Part shown: piece after piece, positions 37,618 to 47,006 of the stretch
How positions within the stretch are numbered: the stretch's first letter is position 1
Layout: every line of letters starts with the position of its first letter
Origin: Anaerolineae bacterium
GTDB lineage: Bacteria > Chloroflexota > Anaerolineae > J102
Assembly: GCA_026991225.1 (NCBI GenBank)
Contig: JALXCB010000080.1
Span: 1 to 62,922, forward strand
Direction: 5' to 3'
Length of the DNA: 62,922 bases
The notes under the pieces: model-generated
Database searches by the model: none
What the model was told of the DNA's origin: nothing
The model's input: the letters and a program-made list of their open reading frames with translations, nothing else
Program-made: the position numbers and the translations under genes

Positions 37618-37656
37618 GACAAGGCCCCGAGACGCACAACCGTCCGGGGCCTTTGT
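37618..37656. terminator. Bidirectional terminator between dctP and dctM
   Basis: GACAAGGCCCCG against CGGGGCCTTTGTC with one bulge; T-rich on the plus side and the mirrored arrangement on the other, fitting two convergent genes. Confidence 0.65.
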
Positions 37657-37691
37657 CATGGGCGGCGCTGAAAGACCTTCAAGGTCTGCCA

Positions 37692-39038
37692 CTAATGAGC
37701 CGAGAGATTCACCAGCCAGGTCACCGTCTGCGGGAACAACATGACGATGATCAACCCCACGCCTTGTAGGACCATGAAGGGAAGCGCCCCTTTATGGATG
37801 TCGATAGTCTTCACTTCCGGCGGTGCGACGCTTTGCAAATAGAACAGAGAGAATCCCACGGGCGGGGAGATGAACGCCATATTCAGATTGATGGCCATCA
37901 TCACCGAAAACCACACCAGGTCCACGCCCAGCTCGCGAGCGGCGGGCACCAGCAAGGGCATGGCGATGAAACTGATTTCGATGAATTCCAGGTTGATGCC
38001 CAAAAGGAAGATCGCAATGTTCGCGACGATGATGAAGCCCCAATAGCCGCCGGGCAGGTCCGTGAGCAAGGATTTCACATACTCCTGACCTCCCAGACCA
38101 TCGAACACGATGCTGAAATAGGTGGAAGCGAAGAGGATCATCAACACCAGGGCAGTGATATTAGCCGTGGACCGGGCAGCCTTTTTGACCAAATCCCAGG
38201 TAAGATTACCATTCGCAGCCGTGAGCACGGCCGCGCCGAACGCGCCCACCGCGCCCGCCTCGGTGGGCGTGGCGAAACCGAAGAAGATGGAGCCCAGCAC
38301 GGCGAAGATGAGGATCAACGGGGGAACCACGGCCACCAGCACCCGTCGGAATAGAGCCCAACCCCGATAGGTGCGGGCCTCGGGGGGCAGAGCGGGCGCT
38401 TTTTCAGGACGAAGCCAGGCGACAACCAAAACATACAACGCGTAAAGTCCGGCCAGAATCAAGCCCGGAATCAATGCGCCCATGAACAAGTCGCCCACAC
38501 TGATGCCCACCTGGTCGCTCAACACCACCAGCACCAGGCTTGGGGGCAGCAATTGGGCCAGAGTGCCGGAGGAGATGATGGCTCCGGTAGCCAACTGATG
38601 ATCATACTTGTATTTCACCATGATGGGCAGCGACATCAGCCCCATGACGATGACCGTGGCCGCCACCACGCCCGTAGCCGCAGCCAGCAGCGTGCCCACG
38701 ATGACCACCGTCAGGGCCAGACCGCCGCGCAGGGGGCCCAGAAGAATGCCAATGGTGGTGAGAAGCTGTTCGGCCAGGCCCGATTTTTCGAAGATCGCGC
38801 CCATGAATACGAAGAAAATAATGGCCAGCAAAGTGAAATTATTCATACTCCCAAACCAGCGGCTGGGTAGCAGTTTCAGCAGGTTGGGATTGAAAGCCCC
38901 CAGAGCAATGCCGATGATAGTGAAAATCACCGCAGTGCCGGCAAAGGAAAATGCAACCGGATATCCGACCAGAATCAAAATGAAGAAAAAGACAAACATG
39001 GAAAGGGCGAGCAGGCCCAACAGCGTTGCGGATGCCAT
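37692..39038 (-). CDS. dctM: TRAP transporter large permease DctM
   Basis: A 448-residue protein with about 11-12 membrane helices, the ion-driven transport subunit. It has family marks such as [58 protein letters not shown] and [16 protein letters not shown]. It lies downstream of dctQ, with an IS66-type MITE between them. Confidence 0.95.
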   Translation of the reverse strand: MASATLLGLLALSMFVFFFILILVGYPVAFSFAGTAVIFTIIGIALGAFNPNLLKLLPSRWFGSMNNFTLLAIIFFVFMGAIFEKSGLAEQLLTTIGILLGPLRGGLALTVVIVGTLLAAATGVVAATVIVMGLMSLPIMVKYKYDHQLATGAIISSGTLAQLLPPSLVLVVLSDQVGISVGDLFMGALIPGLILAGLYALYVLVVAWLRPEKAPALPPEARTYRGWALFRRVLVAVVPPLILIFAVLGSIFFGFATPTEAGAVGAFGAAVLTAANGNLTWDLVKKAARSTANITALVLMILFASTYFSIVFDGLGGQEYVKSLLTDLPGGYWGFIIVANIAIFLLGINLEFIEISFIAMPLLVPAARELGVDLVWFSVMMAINLNMAFISPPVGFSLFYLQSVAPPEVKTIDIHKGALPFMVLQGVGLIIVMLFPQTVTWLVNLSAH

Positions 39039-39071
39039 AATCGTTCTCCCGATGAAAAATAGACTGCAATG

Positions 39072-39213
39072 GTAACTGCTAACGCACTCCGATTAACAAA
39101 CCACAAAGGGCACAAAGGCGCTAAGAATACGAAGAAAAAATGTATCAATTTCCCTTTGTGCCTTTGTGTCTGCGTGTTCTTAGTGATTTTCGGGCGACGA
39201 CCTTAGTAGTTAC
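39072..39213. mobile_element. IS66-type MITE between dctQ and dctM, 8-bp duplication CTGCAATG
   Basis: CTGCAATG at 39064-39071 and 39214-39221; ends GTAACTGCTAACG and, inverted, GTAACTACTAAGG; 142 bp; interior AACCACAAAGGGCAC words against GTGCCTTTGTGTC words. It separates two genes of one operon, so dctM must be read through it. Confidence 0.92.
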
Positions 39214-39225
39214 CTGCAATGAATG

Positions 39226-39831
39226 CTATTCGATGCGCAGGGGCTCTTCGTGTTCCTTCTCCTCGAGTATCTCTTCGGAAACCTTGCCGCGGAGATACCA
39301 CCAATACTTGATCTGTTCCGAAATCGATTGCAGCAGCAAAGTAAAAAAGCCGAAGATGATCATCGACTTGATGGGCGCGCGGGGCAAACCGCTGGGGTCA
39401 GGCGACCACTCCATCGCGCCCCAACTGCCATCGGGCCGCAGCCCCCACGATTGTAGGATCGCGGGCCAGGCGATATAACTGCCCAGAATGAGAAAAGGAA
39501 TGAGAAAGAAGAAGTTGCCGATGAAATCAAGCCACACTTGCCGTCGCTTGGGCCATTGCCCGTAGAGGAAATCCACCCGCACATTGATATCATACTTCAA
39601 AATGTAAGGGAAACTGAAGATAAACACCAACGAATACAAATACCATTGCAACTCGATAATCATGTTCGACGTGAGACGCACGCCGATCATGAATCCCGTA
39701 TACCGTAGCACGACATTCGCAAACCCGATAATCACGACCAAAATCGTGAGCATCTGCGACAGCCACCCCAGCCATTCTGTGAGGCCGTCGATGCTCTTCA
39801 CATACTTCTCAGCGAATGTGGACACAAACAC
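39226..39831 (-). CDS. dctQ: TRAP transporter small permease DctQ
   Basis: A 201-residue subunit with four membrane helices, including the family marks ELQWYLYSLVFIFSFPYILKYDINVRVDFLYGQWPKRRQVWLDFIGNFFFL. The C-terminal tail is longer than usual and charged (SEEILEEKEHEEPLRIE). It pairs with DctM and the DctP lipoprotein. Confidence 0.93.
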   Translation of the reverse strand: MFVSTFAEKYVKSIDGLTEWLGWLSQMLTILVVIIGFANVVLRYTGFMIGVRLTSNMIIELQWYLYSLVFIFSFPYILKYDINVRVDFLYGQWPKRRQVWLDFIGNFFFLIPFLILGSYIAWPAILQSWGLRPDGSWGAMEWSPDPSGLPRAPIKSMIIFGFFTLLLQSISEQIKYWWYLRGKVSEEILEEKEHEEPLRIE

Positions 39832-39861
39832 CTCCTTAACAAAGCGTTGGGTTGGAGAGAG

Positions 39862-40773
39862 TCAGGCGATGTGAGTTCGGGGCTTGAGTTGATTGAATAG
39901 AAAGGCGATGCCTTGAAACAGCTTTTTGAACAACCAGACAAAGGGGAGAAGCAACAGATCGACGAAGCCGTTGATATAATAAAACAGTTTTCGGAAAACG
40001 TTAAAGACCGGGCCAAAGAGACGCTGCAAGAGAGACGAATGCGCGTATATCACGGATAACGTCAGAATCGCCACCGAGACGCTAAACTTTTGCCAGCTTT
40101 TGAAATCAAATTCATGTCCCATGAGTAACGCAATGTCGGAAATGAGCACCTCGACGCCAATTGCCAGCACCAATAGATAGGCCGCCGTGGAAAGCACGGG
40201 TTCTCTCTCGATGAGAATGGTGAAAATCTGGGCAGCGAACCGCATGATCAAAATGCCGATAGCCACCCCCAGAAAAACCACCCAAAAATCTTTGCTCAAC
40301 GCCACCGCCGCCACCACATTATCCAAACTGAACGCCATATCCGCCAGATTGACCAGCAGCACCACCGTCCAAAATCCTTTCCCCTGCACCCTTTTGGCCA
40401 TCTCCTCGGCCTCTTCTTCCTCCTCCCAGGCCTCATGCGGCGCCCCCAAATGCTCGATGGCAAGCTTGAAAAGATACGCCGCGCCCAGCAGCCGCAGCCA
40501 GGGATTGGCAATGATGAACGTGGCCAGCAACAGCATCAACGCCCGGCCTGCATACGCGCCAATCAACCCCACTGTCAAGGCCGCCTTGCGCTGTGGCCCA
40601 AACACCCGGTCCCCCCACTTCGACATGAAATGCAGCCAATGAGGCCAGGGAATGGGCTCCGTAGCCGGAAGTGGGGCCACCATTGCCCCCAACACCGCGG
40701 CGTTGTCGATAGAGAGAATGCCTTCCAGGAAGATCAACTGCAAAACGATGATGACGACTTCAACGAACGTCAT
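39862..40773 (-). CDS. TerC/Alx-family integral membrane protein
   Basis: A 303-residue protein with about 8 membrane helices. The two acid motifs of the family are present: FLEGILSIDNAAVLGAMV near residue 16-33 and LVNLADMAFSLDNVVAAVALSK in the middle. The Glu-rich EEEEEAEE loop sits between the halves. Members have been linked to tellurium resistance and to manganese export; which applies here is unknown. No ribosome binding site is visible. Confidence 0.88.
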   Translation of the reverse strand: MTFVEVVIIVLQLIFLEGILSIDNAAVLGAMVAPLPATEPIPWPHWLHFMSKWGDRVFGPQRKAALTVGLIGAYAGRALMLLLATFIIANPWLRLLGAAYLFKLAIEHLGAPHEAWEEEEEAEEMAKRVQGKGFWTVVLLVNLADMAFSLDNVVAAVALSKDFWVVFLGVAIGILIMRFAAQIFTILIEREPVLSTAAYLLVLAIGVEVLISDIALLMGHEFDFKSWQKFSVSVAILTLSVIYAHSSLLQRLFGPVFNVFRKLFYYINGFVDLLLLPFVWLFKKLFQGIAFLFNQLKPRTHIA

Positions 40774-40906
40774 GGCTCAGTGTTAGCTTTCTAAGAGGTA
40801 AACAGAAGATTTCGGCGTCGGCTCAAAGACGCGATACAATCTGGAAGCCTGCGCCACAGCAGGAGGGAGGGGGAACCCCCTCCCTGACGACAAAAGCGAA
40901 CGGAAA

Positions 40907-41177
40907 GCAACTGCTATCGTCGCTCTGTTCACTCGACACGGATACGAGGAAACGCGGAAAAATCTTTTTTGAATGACTGTAACTGCTAACGTACCCCGGT
41001 TCACAAACCACAAAGGGCACTAAGGCACCAGGAACACGAAGAAAAAATGTATGAATTTCCCTTTGTGCCTTCAGTGGTTTTCGGGCGACGACCTTAGTAG
41101 TTACGAATGACTTCTCGTTTCCTTCGTATCCTCGTGGCAAAAGAGGGACGATTGGGGCCAACCGCCTTAGCAGTTAC
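40907..41177. mobile_element. IS66-type element (outer), with degenerate ends
   Basis: Starts GCAACTGCTATCG and ends CCTTAGCAGTTAC. The flanks AACGGAAA and AACAGAAG agree in six of eight bases. The interior arms ACACGGATACGAGG and CCTTCGTATCCTCGTGG pair. A younger element is inserted inside it. Confidence 0.65.
40979..41104. mobile_element. IS66-type MITE nested in the outer one, 8-bp duplication GAATGACT
   Basis: GAATGACT at 40971-40978 and 41105-41112. Ends GTAACTGCTAACG and, inverted, GTAACTACTAAGG; 126 bp. Confidence 0.92.
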
Positions 41178-41322
41178 AACAGAAGTCTGACATAGCCTCC
41201 GCGTCCGGCGCAAACCGCTTTTTGTTTTTCCACAGGCGGCCACTATAACATGAAATTCTTCTGTAAGCAATCTTGAAGCCCCATCAAAACGTAGGATTTC
41301 TTCACTTTCCGAGGAGACGCTC

Positions 41323-42426
41323 ATGTCCCATCCCAAGCTCTTCATCCCCGGCCCCACCGAAGTCGCTCCCGAGGTGCTGGAGGCCCAAACCCGCCCTATG
41401 GTCGGGCATCGCAACAAAGACTTCGCCGACCTTTTCTACCACATCCTCCCTCGGCTTAAACAGGTGCTTCTCACCGACCAGCATGTCTACATCACCGCGT
41501 CTTCGGGCACGGGCCTGCAAGAGGCCGCGGTGCGCAACGCCGTGCGCCCGGGCCGCAAAATCCTCAACATGGTCGCGGGCGCGTTCGCCGACCGCTGGAA
41601 TCAGGTGTCCGCCAGCAACGGCAAAGACGCGGTGCGGGTGGACATCGCCTGGGGCCAGCCCATCCGCCCGGAGGACGTGGACGCGGCCCTGGCCGCGGGC
41701 GGCTTCGACGCGGTCACCATCGTCCACAACGAGACCAGCACCGGCGTCATGAGCGACGTGGGCGCCATCGCCCGCCTTGTGCGCGAAAAATACCCCCACG
41801 TCCTCATCCTGGTGGACGCGGTCTCCTCGGCCTCGGGCGTGCGCATCCCCTTCGACGAGTGGGGCCTGGACATGCTCCTTACCTCCAGCCAGAAAGCCTT
41901 CGCCCTGCCCCCGGGCCTCGCCTTCGCCGCGGTCTCCGATCGGATGCTGAAACGGGCGCAGGAGGTCCCCCATCGGGGCTGGTACTTCGACCTGCTCACC
42001 CTGGAGAAATACCTGGCCGCGGGCAAGACCACGCCCGCCACCCCCGCCATCAGCCTGCTTTATGCTCTAGACGTCCAACTCGACCGCATCCTGGCCGAGG
42101 GGCTGGAAAACCGCTGGGCCCGGCACGAAACCAGCATGAAGCTGACCCACGCCTGGGCCCAAAAACAAGGCTTCGAGCTCTTCCCCGCGCCCGGCTACGA
42201 ATCCCGCACCGTCACCTGCGTGCGCAACACCCGCGGCGTCGACGTCCCCGCCATGATCGCGTTCGCCCGCGAGCATGGCATGATCATCGGCAACGGCTAT
42301 GGCGCGCTCAAGAACCAAACCTTCCGCATCGCCCACATGGGCGAACTCGGTCCCGACGACATGCGGATGCTGTTCGACGTGCTTGACGATTTCTGTTCCG
42401 AAAATGGGATTAGGGGACGCAGATGA
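41323..42426 (+). CDS. Class V aminotransferase, serine-glyoxylate / alanine-glyoxylate type
   Basis: A 367-residue PLP enzyme. The opening HPKLFIPGPTEVAPEVLEAQTRPMVGHRNKDF and the catalytic Lys in LLTSSQKAFALPPGLAF are typical of the AGXT/serine-pyruvate branch. The TIVHNETSTGVMSDVGAI stretch before it contributes to substrate binding. It would transfer an amino group between serine or alanine and glyoxylate or pyruvate. A TATAAC lies upstream and GAGGAG precedes the start. It heads the envelope gene set, though a link to it is not shown. Confidence 0.9.
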   Translation: MSHPKLFIPGPTEVAPEVLEAQTRPMVGHRNKDFADLFYHILPRLKQVLLTDQHVYITASSGTGLQEAAVRNAVRPGRKILNMVAGAFADRWNQVSASNGKDAVRVDIAWGQPIRPEDVDAALAAGGFDAVTIVHNETSTGVMSDVGAIARLVREKYPHVLILVDAVSSASGVRIPFDEWGLDMLLTSSQKAFALPPGLAFAAVSDRMLKRAQEVPHRGWYFDLLTLEKYLAAGKTTPATPAISLLYALDVQLDRILAEGLENRWARHETSMKLTHAWAQKQGFELFPAPGYESRTVTCVRNTRGVDVPAMIAFAREHGMIIGNGYGALKNQTFRIAHMGELGPDDMRMLFDVLDDFCSENGIRGRR

Positions 42427-42455
42427 CGCAGATTGAAACGGATGAACGCAGAAAA

Positions 42456-42708
42456 ATGACTATACAGGCATCCAGCAAAATACGCTACCACGAAGGCTCG
42501 ACCCCCCTCCGGCTCTCCCGAGCTACGCTTAGGGGGAGGGGACGAAGACAATGCAGGTTTGCAAGTTTGCAGGTTGCAGGTGGCAAGTCCTTCCGGCTGC
42601 GAGGTTTTTCACCTGCTACTTGCCACCTGCCACCTGCCACTTTTCCTCTTCGCGCCTTCGTGTCGTCGTGGTTTTTGCCTTGCTATGAGAGGATGCGTGT
42701 ATAGCGAC
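42456..42708. repeat. GCAAGTGGCAAG-type element with TGACTATACAGGCATCC ends
   Basis: Left end TGACTATACAGGCATCC and right end, inverted, TCGCTATACACGCATCC form a terminal inverted repeat. The interior resembles 5292-5508 (GCAGGTTGCAGGTGGC against CACCTGCCACCTGCC), but the ends differ from the GTAACTG type. No target duplication could be confirmed. It runs 42 bases from the end of the aminotransferase gene to the next start. Confidence 0.65.
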
Positions 42709-42732
42709 AAAATCTTTACTCATCGAAAACGC

Positions 42733-44076
42733 ATGATATCTCGAGACAAACCATCTATTCGGCGCTGGTGGCTGATGCTGGGAGCGATCCTCCTCCTGGC
42801 GTTGGCGATTCGCCTGGCGTTCATTTTCATCTTCCCCCAGGCCGAGAACCAGACCGGCGATTCTTTGGAGTTCGATTTGCTGGCCCGGAATCTGCTGGCC
42901 GGCCACGGGTTGAGCTACAAGCCCCCCTGGCCGCCTTCCGCCCGCAAGACTCCCCTCTATCCCTGGCTGCTGGCGCAAACCTACCGGCTCTTTGGTCTGG
43001 GAAACGCGACGCCGCTGTTGGTCTTGCAGGCGGTGGCGGACACGCTGCTGGCGGTGATGTTGGCCTGGCTGGGAGCGTGGGCCTGGCGCGACCGACGCCT
43101 GGGCCTGTTGGCTGCGGGCATGTGGGCCTTGTATCTGCCCGGAGCGCAGCTTTCCGCCCGGCTGTTGGCCGATTCCCTGTTCGCATTCTTGCAGGTGGCC
43201 GGCGCGTTTTTCTTTTTCCTGACCACGCTGAGCCTACAAAGAGGAAGACGCGCGTGGGGCTTCGCCGCGGCGGCTGGTTTGTTGTTGGGGCTGGCCACCC
43301 TCACCCGCCCCACCTCCCTCTATTTCCCCCTGCTTCTGGGGTTGGCTCTGGCAGGCTGGTGGGCATGGTCCCGACGACGCCGGGTGCAGTCCGCTGTGCG
43401 GAACGCCCGCGTCGTTTGGGCGTTCTCGACGCTGATTTTGGTCATGGCGTTGGTGGTCGCGCCCTGGTTCGTGCGCAATTATCGGGCCTTCGGCCAGGTG
43501 GTCATGGGCAGCACGCTGGTGGGATTCAATTTCTTCCAGACCCATTATCGCCTCGACCAGCCCGATTACTGGCGATTGCCCGGCGTGACCCTTTCGTTGC
43601 GGGCTATCCATCAGTTGGCCGATGCACGCGGCCTGGATTTGAACGAAGCGGAGCTCTTTCAATTGGGCATGCGCTATGGGCTGGAAAAGGTCAAAGCCCA
43701 TCCTGGCCGCTTCCTGGCGCTCTCAGGGCTCCGCACCCTGCAACTCTGGTTCAATCTGGGCTTCACATGGCATCCGTCTAAGGCGACGTTGTTTTTCGCA
43801 GCCGTGAATCTGACGCTGCTCCTGATGGCCGTCTGGGCGGAATGGCGGGCCTGGCGACGACGCCAACGGTTGTTTACGCCCGAAGGAGGGTTTCCCCTTC
43901 TCATCCATCTGACCGTCATTCTCATCCTGGCGTATTATACCCTCAGTCATGCCGTGGTCATCGCCGCGGGCCGCTACATCATCCCCGCCATCCCCTTCCT
44001 CATCATCCTCGCCGCGGGTGCGCCATGGTCCTGGATGAAGCCGGCCGAGGTGTCAAAATCCCGGAAAATGATGTAA
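42733..44076 (+). CDS. GT39/ArnT-like membrane glycosyltransferase
   Basis: A 447-residue protein with about 10-12 membrane helices. The first outside loop has the acidic motif AENQTGDSLEFDLLARNLLAGHGLSYKPPWPPSARKTPLYPWLLA, matching the catalytic DxEY-type loop of ArnT/PMT-fold (GT-C) transferases. LATLTRPTSLYFPLLL and APWFVRNYRAFGQVV are usual in this family. It would use polyprenyl-phosphate sugars to modify lipids or proteins outside the cell. The start at 42733 is set by the first ATG outside the repeat. It is followed after 50 bases by the acyltransferase gene. Confidence 0.85.
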   Translation: MISRDKPSIRRWWLMLGAILLLALAIRLAFIFIFPQAENQTGDSLEFDLLARNLLAGHGLSYKPPWPPSARKTPLYPWLLAQTYRLFGLGNATPLLVLQAVADTLLAVMLAWLGAWAWRDRRLGLLAAGMWALYLPGAQLSARLLADSLFAFLQVAGAFFFFLTTLSLQRGRRAWGFAAAAGLLLGLATLTRPTSLYFPLLLGLALAGWWAWSRRRRVQSAVRNARVVWAFSTLILVMALVVAPWFVRNYRAFGQVVMGSTLVGFNFFQTHYRLDQPDYWRLPGVTLSLRAIHQLADARGLDLNEAELFQLGMRYGLEKVKAHPGRFLALSGLRTLQLWFNLGFTWHPSKATLFFAAVNLTLLLMAVWAEWRAWRRRQRLFTPEGGFPLLIHLTVILILAYYTLSHAVVIAAGRYIIPAIPFLIILAAGAPWSWMKPAEVSKSRKMM

Positions 44077-44126
44077 AATGGGCATCCATTCCCGGTACGT
44101 CGCACAGGATCTCGCCACTTTCTCCC

Positions 44127-44747
44127 ATGAACGCCGACACGGAATTCACACGCGCCCTGCTGGGCGACCATGTCCTCATCCAACCGCACGCCATTGTAGG
44201 GCTGATTTATCGCGCAGACTGCGGGCCCGCCCGGTTGGGCGATCATGGCGTCGTGCGCGCATTCACCATCATCTACGGCGACGTGACCATTGGCGAAGGG
44301 TTCAAGTCGGGCCATCACGCCCTGATTCGAGAGCACACCCGCATCGGCGATTACGTGCTGGTGGGAACTGCATCCATTCTGGATGGGCATGTGACCGTCG
44401 GCGACTTCGTCAGCATCCAGAGTCAGGTTTACGTCCCCGCCTACACCACCATTGGCAGCTACGTCTTCATTGGCCCGAACGCCACCCTGACCAACGACAA
44501 ATACCCCTTGCGCCAACGGGAATCCATGAAGCTGGAAGGCCCTATCATCGGCGATCACGCCACCATCGGGGCCAACGCCACCCTGCTGCCCGGCGTGCGC
44601 ATCGGCGAGGGCGCGATGGTGGCGGCTGGTGCGGTCGTCACCCGCGATGTGCCGCCGTGGACGCTGGCCGTGGGCGCGCCCGCCCGCATCCAACCTTTGC
44701 CCGAACGTCTTCGCGAACCCAACATTCCCATCTTCGGGCCACGCTGA
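44127..44747 (+). CDS. Left-handed beta-helix (hexapeptide) acyltransferase
   Basis: A 206-residue protein made of hexapeptide turns (VTIGEGFKSGHHALIREHTRIGDYVLVGTASILDGHVTVGDFVSIQSQVY and later IGDHATIGANATLLPGVRIGEGAMVAAGAVVTRDV). This is the WbbJ/PglD/NodL-type sugar O- or N-acetyltransferase group; the GHHALIREHTRIG turn contains the probable catalytic His. It would decorate a nucleotide sugar or polysaccharide. The neighbouring Gfo/Idh/MocA gene makes a WbpD/WlbB-like role in N-acetylated sugar synthesis possible. Confidence 0.88.
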   Translation: MNADTEFTRALLGDHVLIQPHAIVGLIYRADCGPARLGDHGVVRAFTIIYGDVTIGEGFKSGHHALIREHTRIGDYVLVGTASILDGHVTVGDFVSIQSQVYVPAYTTIGSYVFIGPNATLTNDKYPLRQRESMKLEGPIIGDHATIGANATLLPGVRIGEGAMVAAGAVVTRDVPPWTLAVGAPARIQPLPERLREPNIPIFGPR

Positions 44748-44963
44748 GGCCCCGTTTGAACATTCCTTCATCCATTTCGATGGCATTTTCACACCGTTTT
44801 CATCCGGGTTTGCTATACTGATTTGGGAACCCGGTAGACCGGTCGCCCCGTCGGACGAAAGGCTGGCATTTTCCGTGCAGGCCGAAAGAATGACGCCCTT
44901 TTACGGATTCGCGATGACATCACCAACCATCCCACATCCATTCACCTTTCCCGAGGTGATCGC

Positions 44964-46019
44964 TTGACCCAACATCTCCGAGCCGCCGTCATCGGCGTAG
45001 GCGCCATGGGGGCGAACCACGCCCGCGTGTACGCCCGCATGCCCCAGACCACGCTGGTCGCCATTGCCGATCTGGATCCCGTCCAGCGAGACCGCGTTGC
45101 GCGCACATACAAAGCCAGGGCGTATGAAGATTATCGGGAGATGATAGCGAAAGAAGCGCTGGATGTGGTGACCATCGCCCTGCCCACGCATTTGCACCGA
45201 CAGGCGGCTATCGACGCCATTGCCGCGAATATCCATACGTTTGTGGAAAAACCCCTGGCGGATTCTGTGGCCGCCGCTCAGGAAATGATCGTCGCCAGCG
45301 AGCAGCATGGCGTGCTTCTGGGCGTGGGGCATATCGAACGATTCAATCCCGCGGTGATCGCTCTGAAGGAGCGCCTGGAAGCGGGACAGCTGGGTCAGAT
45401 TTATCAGATTCACGCCCGACGCATCGGGCCATTTCCGCCGCGCATCAAAGACGTTGGCGTCGTCTTCGATCTGGCCACGCATGAACTGAACATCCTGGAA
45501 TATCTCACCGGGTCGGGCATCCGCAGCATCGCCGCCGAGGCCAAACAGACCCTGCATGATAGTCACGAAGATATGGTTTCCAGCATCCTTCGTTTCGATA
45601 ACGGCGTCATCGGCATGATCGATATCAACTGGCTAACGCCCACGAAGATCCGAGAGCTGACGGTGCTGGGAGAGCGGGGCATGTTTCTGGTGAACTATTT
45701 GACCCAGGAGCTTTGGTTCTATGAAAATCGTTCCGCCCAGGATCACTGGCTGGGTCTGGTGACCGTGGGGGTGACGGAGGGAGCCGTTACGAAATATGAA
45801 CTCACCCGAATCGAGCCCTTGCGCATGGAGCTGGAAACCTTTGTGAACGCCATCAAACGCGGCTACAACGGCCTTGTCAATGGCGAAGAGGGGTTGAGAG
45901 CGGTGTTCCTGGCGGAGCAGGTGTTGCGAGCCAGCCAGGAGCGACAGGTCGTCACCCTGCCGCCCTACACGCCCGTCCCCGCCCGTTACGGAAATCATGG
46001 ACCAAACTCCTCCCATTGA
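44964..46019 (+). CDS. Gfo/Idh/MocA-family sugar dehydrogenase
   Basis: A 351-residue NAD(P)-dependent oxidoreductase. The Rossmann motif GVGAMGANHARVYARM (12-27) and the family's EKPLADSVAAAQEM (about 92-105, with the catalytic Lys of EKP) are clear. The DLATHELNILEYLTG region fits the catalytic Asp/His of this group, as in WlbA/WbpB. The start is TTG at 44964 with GAGGTG before it. It overlaps the next gene by 23 bases and forms an operon with it. Confidence 0.9.
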   Translation: MTQHLRAAVIGVGAMGANHARVYARMPQTTLVAIADLDPVQRDRVARTYKARAYEDYREMIAKEALDVVTIALPTHLHRQAAIDAIAANIHTFVEKPLADSVAAAQEMIVASEQHGVLLGVGHIERFNPAVIALKERLEAGQLGQIYQIHARRIGPFPPRIKDVGVVFDLATHELNILEYLTGSGIRSIAAEAKQTLHDSHEDMVSSILRFDNGVIGMIDINWLTPTKIRELTVLGERGMFLVNYLTQELWFYENRSAQDHWLGLVTVGVTEGAVTKYELTRIEPLRMELETFVNAIKRGYNGLVNGEEGLRAVFLAEQVLRASQERQVVTLPPYTPVPARYGNHGPNSSH

Positions 46020-46536
46020 CGTTCGCGCCGGGCCGCCGCGGCAGCGCGTGTTGGTGGTGCTGGGCGCGGGCGGACACACTCGTCAAATGTTGCGGCTGGT
46101 GGATCTGCTGGGGCCTGACTACGATTACAGTTATGTCGTGCCGGATTACGATCGCGTTTCCGAAACGAAGATACGCATACCGGGCCCTGTCTATCGCATC
46201 AAGCAGCCGCGGGAAAAGAAGCAGGGGCGCACGGATGGGCCGTTGCAGGTGATGCTGAAGATGCCGGGGGCCCTCAAAACCGCATGGGATATCCTTGGCA
46301 AGGCTCAGCCTGATCTGATCATCGGGGCCGGGCCCAGCCTGCAAATTCCCATCGCGATCATGGCCAAACTGCGCGGCGTCCCCCACATCTTCATCGAAAC
46401 CGCGTCCAAGATCGAATTCCTCAGCTTCACGGGGCGCATCATTTACCGACTTCGGCTCTACGACCGCTTCTACGTGCAATGGGAATCCCTGACCGAGCAA
46501 TACCCCCGGGCCCGCTATGCGGGGAGGTTGCTATGA
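45997..46536 (+). CDS. Alg14-like glycosyltransferase subunit (membrane-anchoring half)
   Basis: A 179-residue protein with the GT-B N-terminal half fold. VLVVLGAGGHTRQMLRLVDLL is the Alg14/CpsF/EpsF glycine-rich motif, and DLIIGAGPSLQIPIAIMAKLRGVPHIFIETASKIEF is the family core. In the split GT28 systems this half binds the lipid acceptor and recruits the catalytic half. Its stop overlaps the start of the next gene (ATGA), as expected for a stoichiometric pair. Confidence 0.9.
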   Translation: MDQTPPIDVRAGPPRQRVLVVLGAGGHTRQMLRLVDLLGPDYDYSYVVPDYDRVSETKIRIPGPVYRIKQPREKKQGRTDGPLQVMLKMPGALKTAWDILGKAQPDLIIGAGPSLQIPIAIMAKLRGVPHIFIETASKIEFLSFTGRIIYRLRLYDRFYVQWESLTEQYPRARYAGRLL

Positions 46537-47006
46537 TCTTTTGCACCGTGGGCACGACCGATTTCGATGACCTGGTGCGGGCTGTGGACGCGCTCGCGCC
46601 CAGATTGGGCGAACCCGTCATTTTTCAGATTGGACAGGGATTGTATCAACCCGAAAACGGCGAGTGGTTCCGTTTTCAGCCCGATATCTCCCACTACATC
46701 AAAAACGCCAGCGTGGTCATCGCTCATGGCGGCTTCGGCACCACGGTCGAGGCGCTCTATGCGGGCGCGCGGCTGATCAGCGTGCCCAACCCCGATCGGT
46801 TCGACAAGCACCAGGAGCAGATCATCCGTCGATTTGGCGCCGAGGGCTATCTCATTCCCTGCTTTCACCTGGACGAATTGCCCCAGGCCATCGAAAAAGC
46901 CCGCACTCAGCGCCTGCGTCCTTACGAACCGCCGCAGACGACGCTGCATCTGGAGATCCGGGAGTTTTTGGACGCCAGACATCAGGGTCGTTCCAGAACC
47001 ACGTAG
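46533..47006 (+). CDS. Alg13-like glycosyltransferase subunit (catalytic half)
   Basis: A 157-residue protein with MIFCTVGTTDFDDLVRAVD and the nucleotide-sugar-binding ASVVIAHGGFGTTVEALYAGARLISVPNPDRFDKHQEQIIRRF typical of GT28 C-terminal halves (Alg13, EpsE, CpsG). Together with the Alg14-like partner it would add one sugar to a polyprenyl-diphosphate-linked acceptor. The 3' end overlaps the 3' end of the opposing methyltransferase gene by 25 bases. Confidence 0.9.
   Translation: MIFCTVGTTDFDDLVRAVDALAPRLGEPVIFQIGQGLYQPENGEWFRFQPDISHYIKNASVVIAHGGFGTTVEALYAGARLISVPNPDRFDKHQEQIIRRFGAEGYLIPCFHLDELPQAIEKARTQRLRPYEPPQTTLHLEIREFLDARHQGRSRTT

Noticed and set aside
42559-42732. Longer N terminus of the GT39-like protein
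   Set aside because: The extra 58 residues translate a repeat element; the hydrophobic first helix begins soon after the ATG at 42733.
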